From assembly GCF_003308995.1 (NCBI RefSeq), contig NZ_QFFJ01000002.1, positions 310,001-374,000 of the forward strand: a stretch of DNA of 64,000 bases. The letters are read 5' to 3'. Source of the DNA: Chitinophaga flava (GTDB lineage Bacteria; Bacteroidota; Bacteroidia; Chitinophagales; Chitinophagaceae). Both the position numbers and the translations under genes were made by a program. Shown here one piece after another: positions 26,103-33,718 of this stretch (position 1 is its first letter; every line of letters starts with the position of its first letter). Under the pieces are notes generated by a model that did no database searches, was not told the DNA's origin, and saw nothing but the letters and a program-made list of their open reading frames with translations.

Positions 26103-26867
26103 ATGAATTTTAATCTGACACAGATCCCGGAAAGGACAAAGAAACCCCGCAATCATGGTCTTACCATGGTGATGGACAAGGGGCTTAGTTTGGAAGAAGC
26201 AAGAAATTTTTTATCGGCGGCGGGACCCCATGTGGATATCCTGAAACTGGGTTTTGGTACTGCTTTTGTCACGCCCAACCTCCGAGCGAAAATTGAGCTT
26301 TACCAGTCGGCCAACATCCCGGTATATTTTGGCGGTACTTTGTTTGAAGCTTTTCTGATCCGTAATCAGTTTGATGAGTATGTGAAACTGATAAAAGATT
26401 ATGGTATCAACTACATGGAAGTGTCTGATGGCTCTATCACCATCCCGCACGCAGAAAAATGCGGGTACATCGAAAAACTGTCCAAAGTAGGCCTGGTCCT
26501 GAGCGAAGTAGGTTCCAAAGATGCAGAACATATTATTCCTCCCTATAAATGGATCGAATTAATGAGAGCAGAGCTGAATGCCGGCTCCTCCTATGTGATT
26601 GCAGAAGCCCGCGAAAGCGGTAACGTAGGTATCTATCGCGGTACCGGTGAAGTGCGCGAAGGCCTGGTACAGGAAATCCTCACCCAGATCCCCGCCGAAA
26701 AAATTATCTGGGAAGCACCACAAAAAGCACAACAGCTGTACTTCCTGGAACTGGTAGGCTGCAACGCCAACCTCGGTAACCTCGCTCCACATGAGGTGAT
26801 CTCCCTGGAAGCTATGCGCGTAGGGCTGAGAGGTGATACTTTCCACCTGTTTCTCGACAAAGAATAA
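26103..26867 (+). CDS. comA: Phosphosulfolactate synthase (ComA) family protein
   Basis: A 254-residue TIM-barrel enzyme of the ComA family, which adds sulfite to phosphoenolpyruvate to give (2R)-phosphosulfolactate, first described in coenzyme M synthesis in methanogens. Conserved blocks are RTKKPRNHGLTMVMDKGLS (near residue 11), LKLGFGTAF, YFGGTLFEAF, YMEVSDGSI, LSEVGSKD, AEARESGNVG and IWEAPQKAQQLYF. Length matches the archaeal enzyme. The 48 codons before the ATG at 26103 are not family-like and are excluded. Methanogenic CoM synthesis is not expected in Bacteroidota; a role in making sulfolactate, sulfopyruvate or cysteate, for instance for sulfonolipids, is an inference. No comB, comC or comDE is in the window. 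Confidence 0.9.
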   Translation: MNFNLTQIPERTKKPRNHGLTMVMDKGLSLEEARNFLSAAGPHVDILKLGFGTAFVTPNLRAKIELYQSANIPVYFGGTLFEAFLIRNQFDEYVKLIKDYGINYMEVSDGSITIPHAEKCGYIEKLSKVGLVLSEVGSKDAEHIIPPYKWIELMRAELNAGSSYVIAEARESGNVGIYRGTGEVREGLVQEILTQIPAEKIIWEAPQKAQQLYFLELVGCNANLGNLAPHEVISLEAMRVGLRGDTFHLFLDKE

Positions 26868-26972
26868 TTCCCGCAGGGATATTTTGATGTAGGGATCCGG
26901 TTATTTAGAATGCAGCTGATAAGACATTGTAAATAACCAGATCCCTAAATTTTTTCCATCAAAAAGTAGCAT

Positions 26973-27707
26973 ATGAAAACATATGGCCTCATTGGTTATC
27001 CGCTCAGCCACTCTTTTTCCAAAGGATTTTTTACCAAAAAATTTGAAGCTGAAAATATAACCGGGCATCAGTACGAAACGTTTCCCATCCCCGCCATCAC
27101 TGAGTTTCCGGGCTTACTGGCACAACATCCGGACCTCTGCGGTCTTAATGTGACCATTCCCTATAAAGAACAAGTCATTCCTTATCTGGATGAATTAAGT
27201 GATGCTGCTGCCCGCATTGGTGCAGTCAACTGTATCCGTTTTAAAGATGGCAGAAAAAAGGGGTTTAATACCGATGTGATAGGCTTCCGTAACTCGCTGC
27301 AGCCATTGTTGCAACCCTATCACAACCGGGCACTGGTGCTGGGAACTGGCGGTGCTGCCAAAGCAGTTATGTATGCCCTCCAGGAGCTGAATATACCTTA
27401 CACCGTAGTGAGTCGCAATGCCGGCGATGATACCATCGCCTACAGTTCACTAAACGAGCAGATGATGGAAACACATACGGTGATCATTAATACGACCCCA
27501 CTGGGCATGTATCCCAATATCCATGAGTGTCCGGATATACCTTATCAATACATCAGTTCACATCATCTGCTGTACGATCTGGTATACAATCCACCCGAAA
27601 CAATGTTCCTGCAAAAAGGCCTGGCACAAGGGGCTGTTACCAAAAACGGCCATGAGATGCTGATCCTGCAGGCAGAAGCTTCCTGGGACATATGGAATGA
27701 GCAGTAA
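26973..27707 (+). CDS. aroE: Shikimate dehydrogenase
   Basis: NADP-dependent reduction of 3-dehydroshikimate to shikimate in aromatic amino acid synthesis; 244 residues, cytosolic. The substrate-binding start GLIGYPLSHSFSKGFF is followed by the catalytic lysine in LNVTIPYKEQVIPYLD and the catalytic aspartate in GFNTDVIGF. The nucleotide-binding loop is VLGTGGAAKAVMYAL, and INTTPLGMYPN and LVYNPPETMFL complete the signature. Slightly shorter than E. coli AroE, as usual in Bacteroidota. It ends before a strong bidirectional terminator. Confidence 0.96.
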   Translation: MKTYGLIGYPLSHSFSKGFFTKKFEAENITGHQYETFPIPAITEFPGLLAQHPDLCGLNVTIPYKEQVIPYLDELSDAAARIGAVNCIRFKDGRKKGFNTDVIGFRNSLQPLLQPYHNRALVLGTGGAAKAVMYALQELNIPYTVVSRNAGDDTIAYSSLNEQMMETHTVIINTTPLGMYPNIHECPDIPYQYISSHHLLYDLVYNPPETMFLQKGLAQGAVTKNGHEMLILQAEASWDIWNEQ

Positions 27708-27728
27708 TACATCTATCTGAAAAAACAA

Positions 27729-27775
27729 GAGCGCAAAGAATTTTCAACATGAAAAATTCTTTGCGCTCTTTGATT
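27729..27775. terminator. Bidirectional terminator between aroE and the methyltransferase
   Basis: AGAGCGCAAAGAATTTT pairs with AAAAATTCTTTGCGCTCT with a short loop, then TTTGATTT on the plus side and TTGTTTTTT on the minus side. Confidence 0.88.
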
Positions 27776-27792
27776 TATTGGCCGTCGGCCAA

Positions 27793-28590
27793 CTATTGTG
27801 GCTTGATCATATAATACATGCAGGTGGTCACAAAATTGCGGATAAAAGGAATAGCCGCAACAGGTTTCCATTGCTCACGGGCACTTACGCCGAATTTGTA
27901 TTTATAGATGGGATTGATCAGGTAAAATCTGCGTTGGGTGATCTTATAGCCCTGGCGTTTTACAATTCTCTCGAAACGCTCGATGGAGATGCCGGTAGAT
28001 TTTACTTCCATCAGGTCCTGTACGATATCGTCTTCTTCTCCAAATAACCGCAAAACACCCCGGTAAACCGGTGTAGGAAGCAGGTGTATGTAGGGCACCA
28101 TACTCAGGAACTTGTTGTGGCAGATCTGCTGGTGGCCGCCATGTGGCATGTACCAGGGTGGAAAACCAAAGTACACCTGCCCGCGGGGCGTGAGCAGCTG
28201 CTTCAGGTGGCCGATAATTTTCTCCTGGTCGGGAATATGTTCAATGGCATCTTTGAGGATGATCACATCAAAAGAATGACGGAATTCTCCCAGAAAATCA
28301 ACATCGTAAATATTCCTGGCAATTAATTTCAGCTGGCCGGCATCTACATACTGCTGCAGGAAACTTTTGGCTAGTTCTATCCTTGCCGGTGCAAGATCTA
28401 CTCCCACACAGTTGCATCCTTTTTCCAGCAATGGTGTGAGTACGCCGCCTTCTCCGCAGCCTACCTCCATTACGCGCAGGCCCTCCATCTGTGGAAATTC
28501 CAGCTGGATAAAAGGCACTACATAGTCGCGCGAGTTGTCTACCTGCTGCTGAAAACGGAGTGTGGCGTTCTTATGGTGTTCTAATGACAT
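27793..28590 (-). CDS. Class I SAM-dependent methyltransferase
   Basis: A 265-residue soluble methyltransferase of the Methyltransf_11 type. Motif I is VMEVGCGEGGVLTPLLEKG, the acidic end of beta 2 is NCVGVDLAPARIELAK, and motif post-I/II is SFDVIILKDAIEHIPDQ (the DAIEHI form seen in UbiE/COQ5 and polysaccharide-associated enzymes). The C-terminal half carries aromatic and basic residues (FGFPPWYMPHGGHQQICH) and a hydrophobic tail. The substrate (quinone, glycan or small molecule) is unknown, and neither neighbour gives a clue. Confidence 0.85.
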   Translation of the reverse strand: MSLEHHKNATLRFQQQVDNSRDYVVPFIQLEFPQMEGLRVMEVGCGEGGVLTPLLEKGCNCVGVDLAPARIELAKSFLQQYVDAGQLKLIARNIYDVDFLGEFRHSFDVIILKDAIEHIPDQEKIIGHLKQLLTPRGQVYFGFPPWYMPHGGHQQICHNKFLSMVPYIHLLPTPVYRGVLRLFGEEDDIVQDLMEVKSTGISIERFERIVKRQGYKITQRRFYLINPIYKYKFGVSAREQWKPVAAIPFIRNFVTTCMYYMIKPQ

Positions 28591-28717
28591 GTTTGCAAAA
28601 TTGCGTGAATTTATGCAAAAGCTTCAAGCTTTTGGTAGTTAACTGTTAGAATATTTTTTCATATAATATGAGCAAACATAGTATCGGCCAATATTTAACA
28701 GCTTTAGGTGATTTAGT

Positions 28718-28725
28718 TATCTTTG
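28718..28725 (+). promoter_or_regulatory. -7 element of truB
   Basis: TATCTTTG (then C) matches TAnnTTTG. The expected transcription start near 28730 makes the family-like ATG at 28748 the preferred translation start, although a leaderless start at ATG 28730 cannot be ruled out. Confidence 0.65.
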
Positions 28726-28747
28726 CGGGATGCAAACGACAGACAAG

Positions 28748-29425
28748 ATGAATTACCAGGAAGGAGCTGTCATCCTGGTCAATAAACCGCTGACATGGAC
28801 TTCCTTTGATGTGGTACGTAAAATAAGAAATTTAACCAAGGCTAAAATAGGGCATGCCGGTACGCTGGACCCACTGGCAACAGGTCTGCTGATCTGCTGT
28901 ACTGGTAAAATGACCAAAAAAATCAACGAATACCAGGCACAGGAGAAGGAATATACCGGCAGCTTCACACTGGGCGCTACTACGCCCACTTTCGATATGG
29001 AATCGGAGCCGGAGAACTTTAAAGATATCAGTGCTATAGATGAGACCGCCTTAAAAGCCGCTACGCAGGGTTTTATGGGTGAAATCATGCAGTTGCCACC
29101 GATACACTCCGCTATCAAACAGAATGGTAAACCTATCTACCTGCTGGCCAGAAAAGGAGTGGATGTAAAAGTAGAACCCCGCAGGATCACTATTTCCGAA
29201 TTCGAGATCACCAAAATAGAACTACCTGTTGTACACTTCCGGGTAGTATGCAGCACGGGCACGTATATACGTTCTCTTGCCAACGACTACGGCGCAACAC
29301 TGGGCTGCGGTGCATACCTGAGTGGTTTATGCCGTACCCGTATCGGTGATTTTAAGCTGGAACATGCGGTAGATATGGAAACATTTATCGCTGCCAACAG
29401 CATCCCTAAAACGGATAACCAATAG
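28748..29425 (+). CDS. truB: tRNA pseudouridine synthase B
   Basis: Makes pseudouridine 55 in the T-loop of tRNAs; 225 residues. Starts MNYQEGAVILVNKPLTWTSFDVV, with the catalytic aspartate in GHAGTLDPLATGLL and the motif YEIEL-like region replaced by KEYTGSFTLGATTPTFDME; PIHSAIKQNGKPIYLLARKG is the conserved Tyr/Lys block, and RVVCSTGTYIRSLANDYG follows. A PUA domain is short or absent, as is usual for this lineage. The 3' end overlaps the convergent tamL gene by 20 bp. A longer frame from ATG 28730 exists but family alignment and the promoter favour 28748. Confidence 0.95.
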   Translation: MNYQEGAVILVNKPLTWTSFDVVRKIRNLTKAKIGHAGTLDPLATGLLICCTGKMTKKINEYQAQEKEYTGSFTLGATTPTFDMESEPENFKDISAIDETALKAATQGFMGEIMQLPPIHSAIKQNGKPIYLLARKGVDVKVEPRRITISEFEITKIELPVVHFRVVCSTGTYIRSLANDYGATLGCGAYLSGLCRTRIGDFKLEHAVDMETFIAANSIPKTDNQ

Positions 29426-31808
29426 CCAGATTCCAGATAATATTGTTCCGGCGCCATTGACTGCTGGAGAGATCCCATTCGCTGAGGTACCAGCCATTTT
29501 TATTATTGGTATTGTAAGGTACCTTCACGGGGATGCCCCAGTCAAGCCGGATCAGGAAGAAGGAGAAATCCAGGCGCAGGCCCACGCCTGTGCCAATGGC
29601 CAGGTCTTTATACAGCTTATCGAAACGGAATTCGGAGCCGGGCCTGGTCGAATCTTTGTTGATCATCCAGATATTACCCATATCCAGGAAGGTAGCGCCT
29701 TTAAGGTTGACAGTACCGCCAAACATGCGTAGCAGGTCGAAGCGGTATTCTATGTTACCTTCCAGTTTCATATCTCCGGTTTGATCAGGGAATATCTGGG
29801 CACTGGTGGAAGTATCTTTAAAAGAGCCGGGGCCCAGGGTACGCAGGCGGAATGCACGGATGCTATTAGGGCCGCCAGCGGTGAACTGTCTTACATAAGG
29901 TAATACAGAAGAGTAACTGTAAGGAATACCGATACCCGCATACAGCCTGGTGGCCAGTCCGCTGTGGTTGTTCAGTCTCCAGTAATGGCGGTAGTCTGCT
30001 TCCGTCTTCACAAAGTTTGAAATGGTTACCCGGGTGAGGGATTCCACATTGGATCTTTTACCAGTGACCGCATCTACCAGGCTGTTGATCCCATTCAGCC
30101 ATAACCCTGATTCTTCAATGTTTATTCTGAAATAGCTGTAATGCCGCGGATGCAGCAGATCATTGTTGCTGAAAATAAATGAAACACTTTCGCCGCCGAT
30201 GAGTGCCGGCTCAAAACTACGTTTGAGGTAAGGGTTTTTGTTTACCGTTGTATCTCTGAACTCCGGATTGAGGTTCACACCTACATAGTTCAGGATGAAA
30301 GGTCTTACAATCCAGCGTTTATATGCACTTTCATTCCAGTCATAACCATAGGTGAGGTTGATGCTGGTGATATCGAACTTTTGTATACGGGACAGGTAGT
30401 TGGCGCCCAGGGTAAGCCTGGTTTTTACGTTGGACCTGGGAGCCTGCCGGATATTAAAAGGCAGGGCAAAGCGGGGCCAGGTAAGGCCTATCTCTCCACC
30501 AAATTCTCTGGATTGCAATACCCATTCACTGGGTTGTTTTACCAGTTCGATGCCGGTATTGAGGCTCATACTCAGCTGGGTAGCGCTTTTGCTCAGGTTG
30601 ATGTGCCGGTAGTTGAGGCTTACACCGGAGCCCAGCGTATAGTCGGAACTGTTACTCACCTCAAAGTTGACCCCAAGTTCCTGACGGCGGCGGGGAGTGA
30701 GGAAGAGGTAAGCATCGAGGGCCCTGGCGGTATCTTTGTTTTCCTTGTATTGCAGGGTCACAAACTGCCATACACCGAGGTCATAGAGTTTGTTGACCGT
30801 ATTGTTATACTGTTGTAATGAATATGTTTCACCCGGCCGGAGCAGGATAGACTTGGATAATATTTTAGGTTTGAGAATATCCTGGTGAGAGCGTATGGTA
30901 ATGTATTTGCGTTTATCTTCTTTGAGGGTGCTGTCATTGGCGTTGCCATTGAGTGGAAAGTCGGGGTAGGCATAAATACTGCTGATATGATAAAGCTGCC
31001 AGGTGGCGTTGGCGGAATCTTCCGGGTTTTTGACGTGGATTTCCACGTCCATAGTGGGTTTTTCGCGGCCTTTGTTTTCATTGAAGATATTGACAAAACC
31101 TTCAAATGGGTTGAGGCTGTTGCGGAAGAGGGCCTTGTTGAGGGTATCCACTGTAAACTCAATCGCATCGCGGCCAAACTTATAATAACCGGCATCTCTG
31201 ATGACACGGGTAAGGCGTTCCCTTTCAGACGAAAGGGTGGCTGCTTTATAGGCAATCCCTTTTTGTATCAGGGACAGTTTCTCATGAGCCTTAACAATAG
31301 CGAGGATATTGGAGTCCGGCACATCGTACGTGATCTTGTCGAGTACAAAGTTGCGGCCGGTATTTACGGTATAAGTGACACTGGTTTTATGTCTTTTTTC
31401 TTTGGAGGAGGCATCAACGGAAGCATAGAAAAATCCCTGGTTGTGCAGGTAGCTGGTCATCCGGGAAATGGACTCTCTTGTTTTGGCAGAATCATAAACC
31501 ACTGGTGCTTCCAGGTTTCTTTTGGAGAGTACCAGGTTCCAGAACCAGTTGGATTTTTTCTCGTTATACTTCTGATTATACAGGAATACCTTGATGCGGG
31601 TGTTAAGTAATTTTTTGTTGGGCTGTTGGGTCATCAGCGATTTGGAAGATAGAGAGCTGCGGATATCCTGTTTTTCGGCGTTGAGGATTTCACCATGCAC
31701 CTCTACTTTGCTGCTGATATATAAAGACTGGTCCTTTTGCAGGTATTTAGTGTTGGAGCATGCGCCCAAAGTGAGTATTACAGCCAGTAGCAGCAAATAT
31801 CTCAGCAT
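29406..31808 (-). CDS. tamL: TamL-like outer-membrane lipoprotein (BamA/TamA superfamily)
   Basis: An 800-residue Omp85-family outer-membrane insertase. The N-terminus is a lipoprotein signal (LLLLAVILTLGAC, lipidated Cys17) rather than a standard signal peptide, the defining feature of Bacteroidota TamL. It is followed by POTRA-like domains (about 25-370; KVEVHGEI, HNQGFFYASVD, VIRDAGYYKF, LYDLGVWQFVTLQYKE) and a 16-strand barrel. The barrel carries QFTAGGPNSIRAFRLRTLGPG, the VRGF/Y-like motif of strand 12-13 loop 6 of Omp85 proteins, and ends IWNLAIGYPF. The Met at 31808 gives a normal lipoprotein N-terminus, better than the frame start at 31841. tamB is not adjacent in this window. TamL is known to be essential in Flavobacterium johnsoniae. 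Confidence 0.9.
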   Translation of the reverse strand: MLRYLLLLAVILTLGACSNTKYLQKDQSLYISSKVEVHGEILNAEKQDIRSSLSSKSLMTQQPNKKLLNTRIKVFLYNQKYNEKKSNWFWNLVLSKRNLEAPVVYDSAKTRESISRMTSYLHNQGFFYASVDASSKEKRHKTSVTYTVNTGRNFVLDKITYDVPDSNILAIVKAHEKLSLIQKGIAYKAATLSSERERLTRVIRDAGYYKFGRDAIEFTVDTLNKALFRNSLNPFEGFVNIFNENKGREKPTMDVEIHVKNPEDSANATWQLYHISSIYAYPDFPLNGNANDSTLKEDKRKYITIRSHQDILKPKILSKSILLRPGETYSLQQYNNTVNKLYDLGVWQFVTLQYKENKDTARALDAYLFLTPRRRQELGVNFEVSNSSDYTLGSGVSLNYRHINLSKSATQLSMSLNTGIELVKQPSEWVLQSREFGGEIGLTWPRFALPFNIRQAPRSNVKTRLTLGANYLSRIQKFDITSINLTYGYDWNESAYKRWIVRPFILNYVGVNLNPEFRDTTVNKNPYLKRSFEPALIGGESVSFIFSNNDLLHPRHYSYFRINIEESGLWLNGINSLVDAVTGKRSNVESLTRVTISNFVKTEADYRHYWRLNNHSGLATRLYAGIGIPYSYSSVLPYVRQFTAGGPNSIRAFRLRTLGPGSFKDTSTSAQIFPDQTGDMKLEGNIEYRFDLLRMFGGTVNLKGATFLDMGNIWMINKDSTRPGSEFRFDKLYKDLAIGTGVGLRLDFSFFLIRLDWGIPVKVPYNTNNKNGWYLSEWDLSSSQWRRNNIIWNLAIGYPF

Positions 31809-31905
31809 AGAAATCCTTGAATTGGGTAGCGGCTGCATCACGGACGAAACGTTATTATTATTTTAAAATGGTAACACTGAACCCTACCTCCAAGTAAGCC
31901 TCTTC

Positions 31906-31936
31906 TTGGCTGATTAAAAGAAATCGTGTAGGTTTG
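31906..31936 (+). promoter_or_regulatory. Promoter of the RNA methyltransferase gene
   Basis: TTG at 31906-31908 and TAGGTTTG at 31929-31936 with a 20-bp spacer. Transcription would start within about one base of the ATG at 31942, so the mRNA may be leaderless. Confidence 0.78.
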
Positions 31937-31941
31937 GCCTC

Positions 31942-32682
31942 ATGTTGTCAAAGGCGCAAATTAAATATATTCAATCATTACAGCACAAAAAAAACCGTCA
32001 AAAATCCAGCCAGTATATTGCGGAGGGTGACAAGATCGTACAGGAACTGCTACAGGCGGGCATGCCCGTAAAGGCGGTATATGCCACCGGCTCGTGGCTG
32101 GAGCAGCATAAAAGTCTGCTGACTGGTTTGCCGGCAGATGCAGTAAAGGAAGTGGATAATATGGTCCTGAAACAACTGTCTGCACTCACCACCCCCAATA
32201 ATGCCATGGCTCTGCTGGATATGCCACCTGCAGATAACAGCCTTCCTGCGGAAGGTACCGTGGTGCTGGCCCTCGAAGCGATCCAGGACCCGGGGAATAT
32301 GGGTACACTTATTCGTATAGCCGATTGGTTTGGCATCCGTCAGATCATCTGTTCGCCGGATTGTGTGGACGTTTATAACCCTAAAACCATTCAGGCTACT
32401 ATGGGCAGCATCGCCCGGGTACAGCTGAAAGAACAGGATATCCCCACACTGCTGCAACAGAGTAAACTGCCTTCTTATGCCGCTACACTGCACGGAAAGG
32501 ATATTACTGGTTTCCAGGCAATCAAAGAAGGTATTATCCTGATTGGTAATGAAGGCAGAGGATTATCCGATACAGTGATATCTCTGGCCACCCACCGGAT
32601 CACCATCCCCCGTTTGGGAGGGGCCGAATCCCTTAATGCCGCCGTGGCCGCCGGTATCATCTGCGGCAGATTACTGATTTAA
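31942..32682 (+). CDS. SpoU-family RNA 2'-O-methyltransferase
   Basis: A 246-residue SPOUT (TrmH/RlmB-type) RNA methyltransferase. The N-terminal L30e-like substrate domain begins KIKYIQSLQHKKNR-like residues; motif 1 is ALEAIQDPGNMGTLIRIADWFG, motif 2 ILIGNEGRGL and motif 3 HRITIPRLGGAESLNAAVAAGI, the trefoil-knot SAM site. The precise target (23S rRNA, for example Gm2251, or tRNA) is not decidable by eye. It is divergent from tamL, an arrangement I recall as frequent in Bacteroidota. The next gene starts 10 bp after the stop, so the exported pair downstream may share this promoter. Confidence 0.92.
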   Translation: MLSKAQIKYIQSLQHKKNRQKSSQYIAEGDKIVQELLQAGMPVKAVYATGSWLEQHKSLLTGLPADAVKEVDNMVLKQLSALTTPNNAMALLDMPPADNSLPAEGTVVLALEAIQDPGNMGTLIRIADWFGIRQIICSPDCVDVYNPKTIQATMGSIARVQLKEQDIPTLLQQSKLPSYAATLHGKDITGFQAIKEGIILIGNEGRGLSDTVISLATHRITIPRLGGAESLNAAVAAGIICGRLLI

Positions 32683-32692
32683 TGTGATGTGA

Positions 32693-33718
32693 ATGTCCCG
32701 TTTGTTACCTTTTTGTTTATTGTTATTGTGTTTCGCCTGCCGCCATACAGCACAGCGACAGGTAACACCTGCCTTCTACTACTGGAAACAGGCATGGACC
32801 GGTAATGCCACCGAAATGCGCTACCTGAAAGGCTTACCGGCCAAACGGCTTTATATAAAAATGTTTGATGCCGATCTGGACCCGGCTACCGGAAAACCAG
32901 TGCCCGTGGCCGTATTCAAACAACAGGCACCTCTGCCAGATAGTATAGACCTCGTGCCCGTAGTGTTTATCATGAACGAGGTATGGCAAAATCCCGATAC
33001 TGCCCTGGCTGCCAATATCAACAAGCTGCTGGAAAAACTGTGTAGTAAGATCCCTGCCGGCCGTATCCCCGAGATACAGATAGACTGCGACTGGACGAAA
33101 AGCACCAGAGATGCTTATTTCGCTTTCATCGGTCAGCTGCGGCAACAGTCTTTTTTTAAAGGGCGCCAGTTGTCTGCCACTATCCGGATGCACCAGGTGA
33201 AGTTTGTGACCAGCAGTGGCGTTCCTCCAACAGACAAAGGCCTGCTGATGTGTTACAATATGGGAGACCTGCGAAAACCAGGTGATCACAACTCTATCCT
33301 GGACCAGGAAACCATGCAGTCATATATCAGTAGCGACCGGGTTGCCACTTATCCATTACCTTTGGATATCGCTTTACCGCTGTTTGACTGGACCGTATTA
33401 TTCAAAGCAGGTCGTTATGCAGGCATCCTGCGTAACATCGGAGATGCTGCATTGCGGGACACTTCGCTGTTTGCCCGCTCCGGGCGCCGGCAGTATACTG
33501 TTATAAAAGACAGTCTTGTTAATGGGTATATGCTGCAGGCAGGGAACGTTGTTCGCCGCGAAACCAGCGACAACAAAGAGCTGGAAGCAGTAGCCCGAAT
33601 GGTGGCCCGGCAACGGCAGGACTATGCCCCCGTCGTTATTTTTTATCACCTGGATTCAGTAACCCTTCATAATTATCCGTTGGATGAACTACAGAAAATT
33701 TATCGTCTTTTTTATTAG
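32693..33718 (+). CDS. TIM-barrel-like lipoprotein, DUF3142-like
   Basis: A 341-residue exported protein with a lipoprotein signal (LLPFCLLLLCFAC, Cys16). After a short linker it reads AFYYWKQAWTGN, RLYIKMFDADLDP and later EIQIDCDWTKSTRDAYFAF, the strand-plus-acid pattern of TIM-barrel glycosidase-like folds; the QIDCD strand is the part that resembles DUF3142. The paired acids Asp-x-Asp could be catalytic, but this is inference. The C-terminal end overlaps the next ORF by 35 bp, which implies translational coupling and a shared role for the two exported products. Substrate unknown. Confidence 0.7.
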   Translation: MSRLLPFCLLLLCFACRHTAQRQVTPAFYYWKQAWTGNATEMRYLKGLPAKRLYIKMFDADLDPATGKPVPVAVFKQQAPLPDSIDLVPVVFIMNEVWQNPDTALAANINKLLEKLCSKIPAGRIPEIQIDCDWTKSTRDAYFAFIGQLRQQSFFKGRQLSATIRMHQVKFVTSSGVPPTDKGLLMCYNMGDLRKPGDHNSILDQETMQSYISSDRVATYPLPLDIALPLFDWTVLFKAGRYAGILRNIGDAALRDTSLFARSGRRQYTVIKDSLVNGYMLQAGNVVRRETSDNKELEAVARMVARQRQDYAPVVIFYHLDSVTLHNYPLDELQKIYRLFY

